35,694 nt of DNA from positions 1-35,694 of the forward strand of contig CAMLRO010000008.1 in assembly GCA_946482425.1 (NCBI GenBank), given 5' to 3'. Positions 9,122-17,830 of the stretch are shown piece by piece. Source of the stretch: an uncultured Lactobacillus sp. GTDB lineage: Bacteria > Bacillota > Bacilli > Lactobacillales > Lactobacillaceae. Both the position numbers and the translations under genes were made by a program. Under the pieces are notes generated by a model. It had not been told where the DNA came from, did not search any database, and saw nothing but the letters and a program-made list of their open reading frames with translations. How positions within the stretch are numbered: the stretch's first letter is position 1; each line of letters begins with the position of its first letter.

Positions 9122-9133
9122 AATAATGTTATT
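9122..9133. promoter_or_regulatory. Small inverted repeat ahead of the 16-codon ORF
   Basis: AATAA-TG-TTATT, a perfect 5+2+5 repeat located about 50 bases upstream of the short ORF, in the position where an Rgg-binding site could lie. In AT-rich DNA this is weak evidence by itself. Confidence 0.2.
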
Positions 9134-9183
9134 AGTAGTAGCATAAAAAGTGTTAATGATATTTATATAAAAGGAGATATATT

Positions 9184-9234
9184 ATGGATTTGTTGAGAGA
9201 TGTAATTGTTATCTTACCTGACCCTGAAAGATAG
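9184..9234 (+). CDS. 16-residue peptide, candidate Rgg-linked signalling peptide
   Basis: ATG at 9184 to TAG at 9232-9234 encodes MDLLRDVIVILPDPER. The ribosome binding site AAAAGGAG (9169-9176) is one of the best in the window, seven bases before the ATG. The peptide has a short charged N-terminus and then an aspartate plus hydrophobic run (DVIVIL), loosely like the short hydrophobic peptides paired with Rgg proteins, which typically mature to an acidic residue followed by Ile/Val/Leu. The Pro-rich charged tail (PDPER) is not typical and there is no long secretion leader. It lies 89 bases after the regulator and before a strong terminator. Alternative: the 5' end of a longer gene stopped by TAG, since the same frame stays open for another 36 codons to 9345. 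Confidence 0.45.
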   Translation: MDLLRDVIVILPDPER

Positions 9235-9367
9235 TTTTACTGCTACTTGAATTTAGTGAGTAATAGAACTGCTATCGAGTTTGATGCAAAAAAATTAAAA
9301 AGTTTATACCTAGTTTATATAACTTATATCTTTGTATTAATTTAATGAATATATGTTATATGATCTT

Positions 9368-9407
9368 AAAAGAGTAAAAATATTTTTAATATTTTTACTC
9401 TTTTTTT
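9368..9407 (+). terminator. Strong Rho-independent terminator after the Rgg/peptide unit
   Basis: Perfect 16-base arms AAAAGAGTAAAAATAT (9368-9383) and its complement (9389-9404), a 5-base loop, and seven T from 9401. It closes the unit of regulator plus short peptide. Confidence 0.85.
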
Positions 9408-9568
9408 GCATCTTCCTTTTTATGATAATTTAACCAATTTTAGCATTATAAATTAATTGCAAATGAGATTTTAATTTAGGATTAATCATGATACACTTAT
9501 TTACATACAGCTTTTGCTACAGCAAGTCACATAAACTATGAAATAAAAAACTTATAGGTCACATTACT
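9408..9568. other. Intergenic stretch before the broken ABC gene
   Basis: AT-rich, with no convincing gene. A 17-codon frame at 9489 has no ribosome binding site. A possible -35 TTGCAA lies near 9458 without a good -10. The following gene has only a weak ribosome binding site (ATAGGT, about 12 bases before its ATG). Confidence 0.4.
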
Positions 9569-11172
9569 ATGAAAAATCTATTTAAATACGTTAAACAAGA
9601 ACCGGGAAAAGTGACAGTGGTAGTTATTCTACAACTGATTTGTTCTGTTTTTCGGGTGCTTAATTCATTAATTAATGTTTTTATTTTGAATAGCTTGATA
9701 AAGCTTGACTTTCAAGGCTTTTTTAAGTACATTTTGCTCAATATTTTACTATTTTTGGTAATGACCATTTTTCTAATTAGTGAGCAGGTTTTAAGTGTAA
9801 AAACAGTTCAATTCCTAAGTTTAAGATTACGGCAAGACATTATTTTGCACATAGAGAACTATCCGGTTTCACGTTTTGAAAAACATGATACTGGAGTTTA
9901 CACCTCGTGGCTGACTAATAATATGAATTTAATCGAAGAAATGGTTTTACCAATTTATTCTCAATGGTGCAAATTTTTGGCGATTCAGTTTTCTCTTTAA
10001 TTGCATTGCTCAAATTTAATTGGACTTTTTTACCACTAGTGATCATTTTAACCTTTTTTACTTTAGGATTACCGCAACTTGTGCGTAAAAAAGTTGCCAG
10101 CAGCAACTTCACTACTAGTAGGGAAAATGAAAAAGTAGTTAATGTTATTAATGACTGTCTGCAAGGCTTTGCCACTTATAATATTTTTACCGCTGAACAG
10201 CAAATAGAAAAGCGGATTACTAGCGCCGTTAAAAAGTTAATTGGGGCAAAAGTTCGGCAAGCAAAATACAGTTCATATAATAGCAGTATAGCTGGCGCCA
10301 GCAATGTTATTAGTCAAGTAGCTATTCAGGCTTGGACAGGTTTTCTGATTTTAGAAAAGCAGGTAACTATTGGGGTAATTAATTCATCTACTTCGCTGGC
10401 CTTTAATGTTTTTAATTCATTAGCTGTTATTGCACCGATTTTGACTGAGTTGCAGGCACTCAATCCGATTTTTAGCAAATATCAATTAGATGAACCGATT
10501 AAAGCTAATATTCAAGGTGGTAGAGAAATTGCTACTATCAATATTTCAGCTAAAAATTTACAAATTGCATATCATCCAGATAAACCAGTATTTAAAAAAC
10601 CACTTAATTTTAAAATAGATGACGGGCAAAAAATTGCGGTGGATGGCGAATCAGGCAGTGGCAAGAGTACTCTTCTAAAAATTTTGGCTGGCCGTTTAAC
10701 CGATTATACGGGAGAACTTGAATTAGATAATACTGAGTATAAAAATATTGCTAATAGTACCTTACGCGCCAATATAGTTTATATTGATCAAACTGCATAT
10801 CTTTTTAATGATACAGTGCGCTATAATCTGGAACTCGGTCAACATTTTACTGATGAAGAAATAAAATCTGCACTGGAAAAGGCTGATTTATGGGACTTTG
10901 TGAGCTCTTTGCCGCAAAAGTTAGATACCCCAGTTGGCGAAGGTGGTGCTAGTTTATCTGGCGGACAAAAGCAGCGTTTGGCACTAGCTCGTGGGTTACT
11001 TAGAAATCGCAAGTTATACTTGCTTGACGAATCTACAAGTAGCTTGGACAAAGCAGGGGCAATTAAAGTAGAAAATGATTTCTTAGCTCAGCCTGAAATA
11101 ACCGTTGTTTTTGTTAGTCACCAGTTACACGAAGAAAATAAAGATAAATTTGACCAAATCATAAATGTTTAG
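9569..11172 (+). pseudogene. ABC half-transporter, copy 4, broken by a -1 frameshift
   Basis: A fourth exporter-type half-transporter. Frame one runs 9569-10000 (MKNLFKYVKQEPGK... first membrane helices) and ends at a TAA; the protein continues in another frame to 11172. The shift maps to the T-run at 9974-9978: adding one T restores ...QWCKFFGDSVFSLIALLKF and a single protein of 534 residues, the same size as the three intact copies (529-533). The downstream part is otherwise well kept: Walker A GESGSGKST, signature LSGGQKQ, Walker B LLDESTSSLD, H-loop FVSHQ. This suggests recent damage, a phase-variable homopolymer, or a sequencing error. It is a distinct, more diverged lineage than copies 2 and 3. 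It lies downstream of the Rgg-type regulator and short ORF, possibly as their export partner or target. Confidence 0.8.
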
Positions 11173-11234
11173 TTAACTAATAATTACCGTTTTTGGTAAA
11201 TATAACTTAAATGCGACGCAAACCATTAAAAAAT

Positions 11235-11273
11235 AATTGCTTATTTTAAGCAATTAATGGGAAATGATATTAT
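11235..11273 (+). promoter_or_regulatory. Inverted repeat plus extended -10 promoter of a decayed gene
   Basis: AATTGCTT (11235-11242) and AAGCAATT (11248-11255) form an 8+5+8 inverted repeat over the -35 region. TGATATTAT (11265-11273) is an extended -10. This looks like a repressor-controlled promoter that survives although its gene does not. Confidence 0.35.
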
Positions 11274-11300
11274 TAAAAAGAAAACCTTTAGAGGAAAATC

Positions 11301-11514
11301 ATGTTAGAAAAAGAGAATAAGATGAAGGCTTAACAAAATATTGTTAAAAAATTCTCAAAGGGTTACCGCTGCCAATATTGGTGAGCCCGCTTCGTCAGTC
11401 GTTGCCAGAATAATTCTTGATCATGTTGGTGAAAAATTTATTGTTGTTGTTTGTACAAGCCTAATTATAATTGGTGGTATTAATATTTTGCTGTCAGTGC
11501 CTAAAAAGAACTAA
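11301..11514 (+). pseudogene. Remnant of a membrane protein gene, possibly an MFS transporter
   Basis: GAGG (11291-11294) and ATG 11301 start a frame that stops after ten codons (MLEKENKMKA). In another frame, codons from about 11341 to the TAA at 11512-11514 read ...NSQRVTAANIGEPASSVVARI followed by a hydrophobic helix and a basic tail (SVPKKN), typical of the last loop, last transmembrane segment and C-terminus of a 12-helix transporter. The simplest view is a gene that lost most of its middle by deletion while keeping its promoter, ribosome binding site and 3' end. The family is a guess from the shape of the C-terminus. Confidence 0.4.
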
Positions 11515-11550
11515 TTAGAGTAATTACTGGCATAATAAAATAATTTATTC

Positions 11551-11571
11551 TATAATGTTGTCTGCTAAAAT
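11551..11571 (+). promoter_or_regulatory. Candidate promoters for the DUF1934-rpoE unit
   Basis: A perfect TATAAT (11551-11556) and an extended -10 TGCTAAAAT (11563-11571) lie just upstream of a terminator-like hairpin. -35 elements are weak for both. No room for a promoter exists between the hairpin and the gene, so transcripts must pass the hairpin. Confidence 0.4.
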
Positions 11572-11586
11572 GATATAAAAATAATG

Positions 11587-11621
11587 AGCTATTTTAGCTA
11601 ATCAACCTGATTAGCTTTTTT
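11587..11621 (+). terminator. Terminator-like hairpin in the leader of the DUF1934 gene
   Basis: AGCTAATC (11596-11603) and GATTAGCT (11609-11616) around a 5-base loop, then six T. The 5' arm can instead pair with AGCTA at 11587-11591 (AGCTA-TTT-TAGCT), so two mutually exclusive hairpins are possible. It ends only 20 bases before the ATG. Either it terminates the upstream remnant or it attenuates the following genes. Confidence 0.6.
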
Positions 11622-11641
11622 ATTGTAAAGAAATTAAGTAT

Positions 11642-12046
11642 ATGACTAAAGTAAAAATTGATTTTACTAGTAGAATTATTCAAGGTAAAGAAAGTGAAAC
11701 TTTCAAAAAACAAGCTCAAGGTAATCTAACTGAATCAGAAAGAGCTGTCAGAGTTTCATACTTGGAAGACAATCAAATTCCAGTTAAAATTTTAATTAGA
11801 GAAAATAATGTAATAATTAGGCGTGGAACTGATAATAATAATTACTCGCAATTACATTTTATTGTTGGTGAGCGGATGAATTGCCGCTATATTGCGCAAG
11901 GTTATCAGATGGACTTACAAAGCACGACAAAATTTATTAAATTTTTCCCTAAAAATGATGGGTCACGTGAACTTCAGATTGAATATGACCTTTATAGTGG
12001 TCTATACTTAATAGGTAACTATACCGTCACATTGATTTTTACTTGA
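11642..12046 (+). CDS. DUF1934 family protein (YwiB-like)
   Basis: A 134-residue soluble protein of the DUF1934 family, predicted to have a small beta-barrel (calycin-like) fold like Bacillus YwiB. Beta-rich segments such as VKIDFTSRI, PVKILIREN, NVIIRRGTD, RELQIEYDLYSG and GNYTVTLIFT support this. There is no signal peptide or membrane segment. The ribosome binding site is weak (AAAG well upstream of the ATG). No terminator separates it from rpoE 47 bases later, so the two are probably co-transcribed. The biochemical role is unknown in the family. Confidence 0.75.
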   Translation: MTKVKIDFTSRIIQGKESETFKKQAQGNLTESERAVRVSYLEDNQIPVKILIRENNVIIRRGTDNNNYSQLHFIVGERMNCRYIAQGYQMDLQSTTKFIKFFPKNDGSRELQIEYDLYSGLYLIGNYTVTLIFT

Positions 12047-12093
12047 ACGCCTAGTAAAATAAAAAAGACTGTTTAAGAGAGAGGAATACAATT

Positions 12094-12648
12094 GTGGGAT
12101 TAAACGACTTTAAAAATAAAAATCGCAATGAATTATCAATGATTGAAGTTGCTCGCGCAATTTTAGAAGATAACAATAAGAGAATGGCTTTTGCAGATAT
12201 TGTTAACGCTGTGCAAAAGTACTTAGGTGTGAGCGATGAAGAAATAAGGGAACGTTTGCCCCAATTCTATACTGACATGAACACCGATGGTGAATTTATT
12301 TCAATGGGTGAAAATGTGTGGGCTCTTCGTTCATGGTTCCCGTATGAATCTGTAGATGAAGAGGTTAATCACCCTGAAGATGAGGATGAAGAAGATACTC
12401 GGACTCACCATAAGAAAGTTAATGCCTTTTTGGCTAGTGCTACTGGCAGCGATGATATTATTGATTACGACAATGATGATCCAGAAGATGAAGACTTGGA
12501 TGCCACTGCTGATGATGAGCCTGATGACTTTGATGATGACGATGATTATGTCAATACTGATGATGACGATGACGAAGACTTACCTGATGGTATTGAAGGT
12601 CAGTTATCAGAATTAAACGATGATGACGACGAAGATGACAATGAATAA
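12094..12648 (+). CDS. rpoE: DNA-directed RNA polymerase delta subunit
   Basis: Firmicute-specific small RNA polymerase subunit that increases specificity and recycling of the enzyme. Residues 1-90 are the folded winged-helix (HARE-HTH) domain: MSMIEVARAILED-like helix 1 (here LSMIEVARAILED), FADIVNAVQKYLG, and GENVWALRSWFPYE. Residues from about 95 to 184 are an extremely acidic Asp/Glu tail, as expected. The start is the GTG at 12094, eight bases after GAGAGGAA (12078-12085). The pyrG promoter begins within ten bases of its stop codon. Confidence 0.95.
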   Translation: MGLNDFKNKNRNELSMIEVARAILEDNNKRMAFADIVNAVQKYLGVSDEEIRERLPQFYTDMNTDGEFISMGENVWALRSWFPYESVDEEVNHPEDEDEEDTRTHHKKVNAFLASATGSDDIIDYDNDDPEDEDLDATADDEPDDFDDDDDYVNTDDDDDEDLPDGIEGQLSELNDDDDEDDNE

Positions 12649-12653
12649 TTTTC

Positions 12654-12693
12654 TTGACTTTGCGTCCTAAAATAGATAGTATTTTATTTGGGC
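12654..12693 (+). promoter_or_regulatory. pyrG promoter with GGGC start site
   Basis: TTGACT (12654-12659), 17-base spacer, TAGTAT (12677-12682), a seven-base gap, then GGGC at 12690-12693. The +1 G run followed by C is the initial sequence required for the CTP-dependent G-repeat (reiterative) transcription known for pyrG of Bacillus and relatives: at low CTP the polymerase stutters on G before adding C. Confidence 0.8.
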
Positions 12694-12708
12694 ACGTTAT
12701 GTGCGTTT

Positions 12709-12732
12709 AAGCTCCCGTTAGGGAGCTTTTTT
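12709..12732 (+). promoter_or_regulatory. pyrG leader attenuator (intrinsic terminator)
   Basis: AAGCTCCC (12709-12716), loop GTTA, GGGAGCTT (12721-12728) and a T-run to 12732. It lies 16 bases after the GGGC start and 42 bases before the pyrG ATG. The C/U-rich 5' arm can pair with an added poly-G 5' end, preventing the terminator, which is the known pyrG mechanism. A minor hairpin GCAC-GTTAT-GTGC (12692-12704) lies between. Confidence 0.8.
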
Positions 12733-12741
12733 ATTTTTTGA

Positions 12742-14394
<1,653 letters not shown>

Positions 14395-14435
14395 TTGGCA
14401 TATTTGGATAATACAAAAACCAGATTTTTGAGCTG

Positions 14436-14464
14436 GGGAAGACGAAGGTCTTCTCTTGTTTTTT
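14436..14464 (+). terminator. Rho-independent terminator after pyrG
   Basis: GGGAAGAC (14436-14443) and GTCTTCTC (14448-14455), a 4-base loop and a T-rich tail. One G-T wobble pair. Confidence 0.75.
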
Positions 14465-14523
14465 CTGTTAAATTCCTATAACATTATTATGACTAAACGA
14501 AATAGAAAAGGATTTTTTCGCCA

Positions 14524-15798
14524 ATGAAGCAAATGATAATTCATGGTGGAAAGCCCCTGCAGGGTGATGTCTGGATTGGTGGTGCCAAAAATTCAACGGT
14601 CGCATTAATTCCAGCATCTATATTGTCGCGTACACCAGTAACTTTGGAAGGTGTTCCAAAGATTGCAGATGTTGACAACTTAATGGATCTGCTCAGTGAA
14701 ATGGATGTTGTGAGTGATTTTCACAATACAACATTGCGTATCAATCCAGAACACATTAAGATGAGCCCATTGCCAAGTGGTAAAATCAAGAGTTTACGTG
14801 CTTCCTATTACTTTATGGGAGCCCTTCTTGGTCGTTTTGGTAAGGCTGTTGTGGGCTTCCCTGGTGGAGATGATATTGGTCCCCGCCCCATCGATCAACA
14901 TATTAAGGGATTTGAAGCCTTAGGCGCATGTGTAAAAAATGAGAATGATCAAATAAAAATTACTTCCCCTGCAGAAGGGCTCCATGGTGCTACTATTCAT
15001 TTAGCAATGCCTTCTGTAGGCGCAACAATGAATATAATTATGGCATCAGTAACCGCTAAGGGCCAAACCATTATTGATAATGCTGCTAAAGAGCCTGAAA
15101 TAATTGACTTGGCTACGTTTTTAAATAATATGGGCGCAGTTATCAGGGGTGCCGGAACGGATTCGATTAGGATTGAAGGAGTTAAGCAGCTGCAAGCTAA
15201 AACCCCTCATACAATAATTCCTGATCGAATTGAAGCGGGCACTTATATTTCCCTTGCCGGTTGCATTGGCAATGGCATCTGCATTCATAATATTATTGAG
15301 GAGCACCTTGATTCTTATTTAGCTAAGGTAGAAGAAATGGGTGTAGTAATTGATGCAACTGAAGATTCCCTTTATGTTTATCCTGCTGGCGATTTAAAAA
15401 TGACACAAATTCGCACGTCTTCTTATCCAGGATTTGCGACAGATTTGCAGCAGCCGGTGACTCCGCTTCTGCTTTCTGCCAAGTCTGGTGAAGGCGTGAT
15501 TATTGACCAGATTTATCCTAAAAGAATCGGTCACATTGAGCAGTTGCGTAAAATGGGTGCGGACATTAAAGTGGAAGATAATATTATTTTGATTCATCCA
15601 ACTGCTAAACTTCATGGTACGAATGTTTCAGCTGGTGAAATTCGTGCAGGAGCCTGCTTAATGATAGCTGGTTTGATGGCAGATGGCGAGACTTTAATTG
15701 ACAATGCTGATAATATTCTCCGTGGTTATGATCGCGTGCAAGAAAAACTCCGGCTACTTGGTGCGGATGTAAAAATCCAGGATGCACCTAATGAATAA
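14524..15798 (+). CDS. murA: UDP-N-acetylglucosamine 1-carboxyvinyltransferase with Asp at the active-site Cys position
   Basis: First committed step of peptidoglycan synthesis: adds enolpyruvate from PEP to UDP-GlcNAc in the cytoplasm. 424 residues, normal length. Lys22-Asn23 (GGAKNSTVAL), the catalytic base region TDLQQPVTPLLL and the C-terminal IRAGACLMIAGLMADG are intact. The mobile loop reads GFPGGDDIGPRPIDQH: the residue equal to E. coli Cys115 is Asp116 (codon GAT 14869-14871). Cys-to-Asp at this site is known to keep MurA active while removing the fosfomycin target, as in mycobacteria and chlamydiae. AAAAGGA (14506-14512) precedes the ATG. Low-GC bacteria often have a second murA elsewhere. 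Confidence 0.95.
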   Translation: MKQMIIHGGKPLQGDVWIGGAKNSTVALIPASILSRTPVTLEGVPKIADVDNLMDLLSEMDVVSDFHNTTLRINPEHIKMSPLPSGKIKSLRASYYFMGALLGRFGKAVVGFPGGDDIGPRPIDQHIKGFEALGACVKNENDQIKITSPAEGLHGATIHLAMPSVGATMNIIMASVTAKGQTIIDNAAKEPEIIDLATFLNNMGAVIRGAGTDSIRIEGVKQLQAKTPHTIIPDRIEAGTYISLAGCIGNGICIHNIIEEHLDSYLAKVEEMGVVIDATEDSLYVYPAGDLKMTQIRTSSYPGFATDLQQPVTPLLLSAKSGEGVIIDQIYPKRIGHIEQLRKMGADIKVEDNIILIHPTAKLHGTNVSAGEIRAGACLMIAGLMADGETLIDNADNILRGYDRVQEKLRLLGADVKIQDAPNE

Positions 15799-15827
15799 TT
15801 TAATAGTAACTGAATAATAATTGAGTG

Positions 15828-15853
15828 GGCTAATCATAATGATTAGCCTTTTT
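15828..15853 (+). terminator. Rho-independent terminator after murA
   Basis: GGCTAATC (15828-15835) and GATTAGCC (15841-15848) with a 5-base loop and five T. Confidence 0.85.
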
Positions 15854-15911
15854 GTTTATATTTTAAAATTATAAAAAGTACTTTATTGTTTCTTTTGTAA
15901 TAAGAACGTAA

Positions 15912-15917
15912 TATAAT
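15912..15917 (+). promoter_or_regulatory. -10 element for the secreted-protein gene
   Basis: Perfect TATAAT 42 bases before the ATG; the -35 position (15889-15894) is weak. Confidence 0.4.
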
Positions 15918-15958
15918 TACATTATTATTACTAAAAGATGAAATAATGAGGTATAAAA

Positions 15959-16585
15959 ATGAAAAAGGACTTTCATAAATTTTCTAAAACTGTCATAGCT
16001 GCGGCTTTGCTAAGCTTTCCTGTCGGAGCAGTTTTTTCTGTAAACAATGTTAATGCAAAAACTGTTACAAGCGCAGAAAAACTCTTTCACTATTCTAAAA
16101 AGACTTTGTCCAAAAAGTTTGCTAAGGCCGGTTATGTTTTTAAACTAACTGATGCCACAAAGGGAGCCTTATATAAGTCTACTGGTAAACCCTATAGTAC
16201 TAAAGTCATTAAAAAGATTGTAAAGAACAATACACTTTTTAAAGTTAAAAAAGTTACGCCAATTCATAATGGCATGTTTGTGGATTTAGTTTCAAAAGAT
16301 GGTAAATATAAGGGTTCTACTACATATCTAACTGGTATATATAACAAAAATACAGAAGATGAAAAGCTGAAACCTTTGGTGCAGGCAGAGCTGGATGTTA
16401 TGACAGCTAGAGATAATAATAAGCCAACTGCAGAACTATTAGCTAAAGCTGAAACATTAGCTAATGAATTGACAGGACACGAAAAGAAAATCGCACTGAC
16501 ATCTATCAAAGAACTAAAAGAATTCGTTAAGTATGGAACTATGGGAGAAATACCAGTGCTATTAATTGGAAAGTATCCTGATTAA
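15959..16585 (+). CDS. Small secreted protein of unknown function
   Basis: 208 residues. A classical signal peptide covers residues 1-33: basic MKKDFHKFSK, hydrophobic TVIAAALLSFPVGAVF, and a cleavage site after VNA (Ala33, next residue Lys34). There is no lipobox, LPxTG or further membrane helix, so it should be released or held to the wall non-covalently. The mature part is very rich in Lys and basic overall, without Cys, and has a helical C-terminal third. GAGG at 15948-15951 sets the start. It is a single-gene unit with its own promoter and terminator. I recognise no family; the look is of a lactobacillar extracellular protein. Confidence 0.7.
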   Translation: MKKDFHKFSKTVIAAALLSFPVGAVFSVNNVNAKTVTSAEKLFHYSKKTLSKKFAKAGYVFKLTDATKGALYKSTGKPYSTKVIKKIVKNNTLFKVKKVTPIHNGMFVDLVSKDGKYKGSTTYLTGIYNKNTEDEKLKPLVQAELDVMTARDNNKPTAELLAKAETLANELTGHEKKIALTSIKELKEFVKYGTMGEIPVLLIGKYPD

Positions 16586-16697
16586 TTAAAGGAATAGATC
16601 AAGTATAGAATTATGTGGTAATATCGCTACTACTGATTGAAAATTGTTCAAAGACTTAATATAGATAAGATAAATAACATTATTTAAATAAATTATA

Positions 16698-16729
16698 AAG
16701 CCTGAAGTATGATTGCTTCGGGTTTTTTT
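16698..16729 (+). terminator. Rho-independent terminator after the secreted-protein gene
   Basis: CCTGAAG (16701-16707) pairs with CTTCGGG (16716-16722), extended by A-T pairs on the outside, followed by seven T. It lies 115 bases past the stop. Confidence 0.75.
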
Positions 16730-16794
16730 AATAAGTAACTGTTTTATATGGCTTGCAAGGGAGAACACTCTTTATTTGAAAAAATTTTTTAGAT

Positions 16795-16813
16795 TCTGAT
16801 TCAGAGTTATAAT
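16795..16813 (+). promoter_or_regulatory. fructokinase promoter -10 with adjacent palindrome
   Basis: TATAAT at 16808-16813, preceded by the 5+1+5 palindrome TCTGA-T-TCAGA (16795-16805) inside the -35/-10 spacer, where a repressor could act. The -35 is an unremarkable T-run. Confidence 0.4.
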
Positions 16814-16854
16814 AAAAAAGTAATTGAAACAAAAGGTCAATTAAGGAGTTATAA

Positions 16855-17727
16855 ATGTTATTAGGATCAATTGAAGCTGGCGGTACCAAGTTTGTTTGTG
16901 CTATTGGTAATGAAAATTATCAAATAAAGGATCAAATCACTTTTCCCACGACAACGCCGGCAGAAACGTTACAAAAAACCGTAGATTATTTTAAGCAATT
17001 TGCTGTCGATGCAATTGGTATTGCATCTTTTGGACCAATTGAAGTCAGAAAAACAGCACCTAGTTATGGTTATATAACTGATACTCCCAAAAAAGGTTGG
17101 GCTAATACAGACTTTGTAGGGCGATTGACTAAGACAATTAAAGTTCCGGTTTTCTTTACTACCGATGTTAATGGCTCTGCTTATGGTGAGTACGTCATGG
17201 CGCAACTTGCAAATGAAGACGTGGATTCTCTGGTTTATTACACCATTGGTACCGGTGTAGGCGGCGGGGCAATTATTAATGGTAAATTAGTGGGTTCTTT
17301 AGGTCACCCTGAAATGGGTCATGTCAAAGTTAAACGTCATCCGGATGATATGAATTTTGCTGGCGTTTGTCCTTTTCATCAGGATTGTTTGGAGGGCCTG
17401 GTTTCAGGTCCAACGTTTGAGGCACGCCTTAACAAGCCAGGCAAGGAAGTACCGTTATCAAATCCAGTATGGGATATCATGAGTTATTATGTGGCACAAG
17501 CTGCTTTGCAAGCCACGTTAATTTTGCGCCCAGACAAAATTGTTTTCGGTGGCGGAGTTACTAGTGAAAAGTTCCTAGAAAAAGTGCGGCGTGATTTTAA
17601 GTCTTTGTTAAATGACTACGTCCATGTTCCTTCATTAGAACAATACATCACAATGCCCGAAATAATTAATAATGGTTCAGCAACAGTCGGTGACTTTGCT
17701 TTAGCAAAAAGATTGTTAAGAGAGTAA
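16855..17727 (+). CDS. scrK: Fructokinase, ROK family
   Basis: ATP-dependent phosphorylation of fructose to fructose 6-phosphate in the cytoplasm. 290 residues. The N-terminal phosphate-binding loop reads GSIEAGGTKFVCAIG, and TIGTGVGGGAIINGKLVGSLGHPEMGH covers the ROK ATP/sugar region with the GHxxxGH catalytic zone. The zinc-binding set (His, then Cys-x-x-His and Cys) appears in HPDDMNFAGVCPFHQDCLEG, typical of the fructokinase branch. AAGGAG (16842-16847) sets the ATG. It has its own promoter and a terminator, so it is not in the PTS operon that follows, although both concern sugar use. Glucose or mannose kinase activity cannot be excluded from sequence. Confidence 0.88.
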   Translation: MLLGSIEAGGTKFVCAIGNENYQIKDQITFPTTTPAETLQKTVDYFKQFAVDAIGIASFGPIEVRKTAPSYGYITDTPKKGWANTDFVGRLTKTIKVPVFFTTDVNGSAYGEYVMAQLANEDVDSLVYYTIGTGVGGGAIINGKLVGSLGHPEMGHVKVKRHPDDMNFAGVCPFHQDCLEGLVSGPTFEARLNKPGKEVPLSNPVWDIMSYYVAQAALQATLILRPDKIVFGGGVTSEKFLEKVRRDFKSLLNDYVHVPSLEQYITMPEIINNGSATVGDFALAKRLLRE

Positions 17728-17830
17728 ATATTTTTTCGTAAAGCGCTAAAAAACGGCACTTTAGCAGTTTAACGTGCATATTTTAGAATTGATTTTGCAT
17801 AAACAGAAAGTAATAAGATAATTAATAATT

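Noticed and set aside
9489..9542. 17-codon ORF upstream of the broken ABC gene
   Set aside because: No ribosome binding site and composition without any signal; a chance frame in AT-rich DNA.
9971..9981. Programmed -1 ribosomal frameshift in the fourth ABC gene
   Set aside because: The in-frame codons AAA TTT TTG do not form an X-XXY-YYZ slippery heptamer, so a plain one-base deletion or sequencing error is simpler.
12356..12616. 86-codon Met/Leu-rich frame inside rpoE
   Set aside because: A shadow of the GAT/GAC-rich acidic tail of delta read in another frame.
17740..17775. Second cre-like site or hairpin just after the fructokinase gene (GTAAAGCGCTAAAA, GCTAAA/TTTAGC)
   Set aside because: It lacks the fixed TG of the cre consensus and has no T-run, so neither a CcpA site nor a terminator is convincing.
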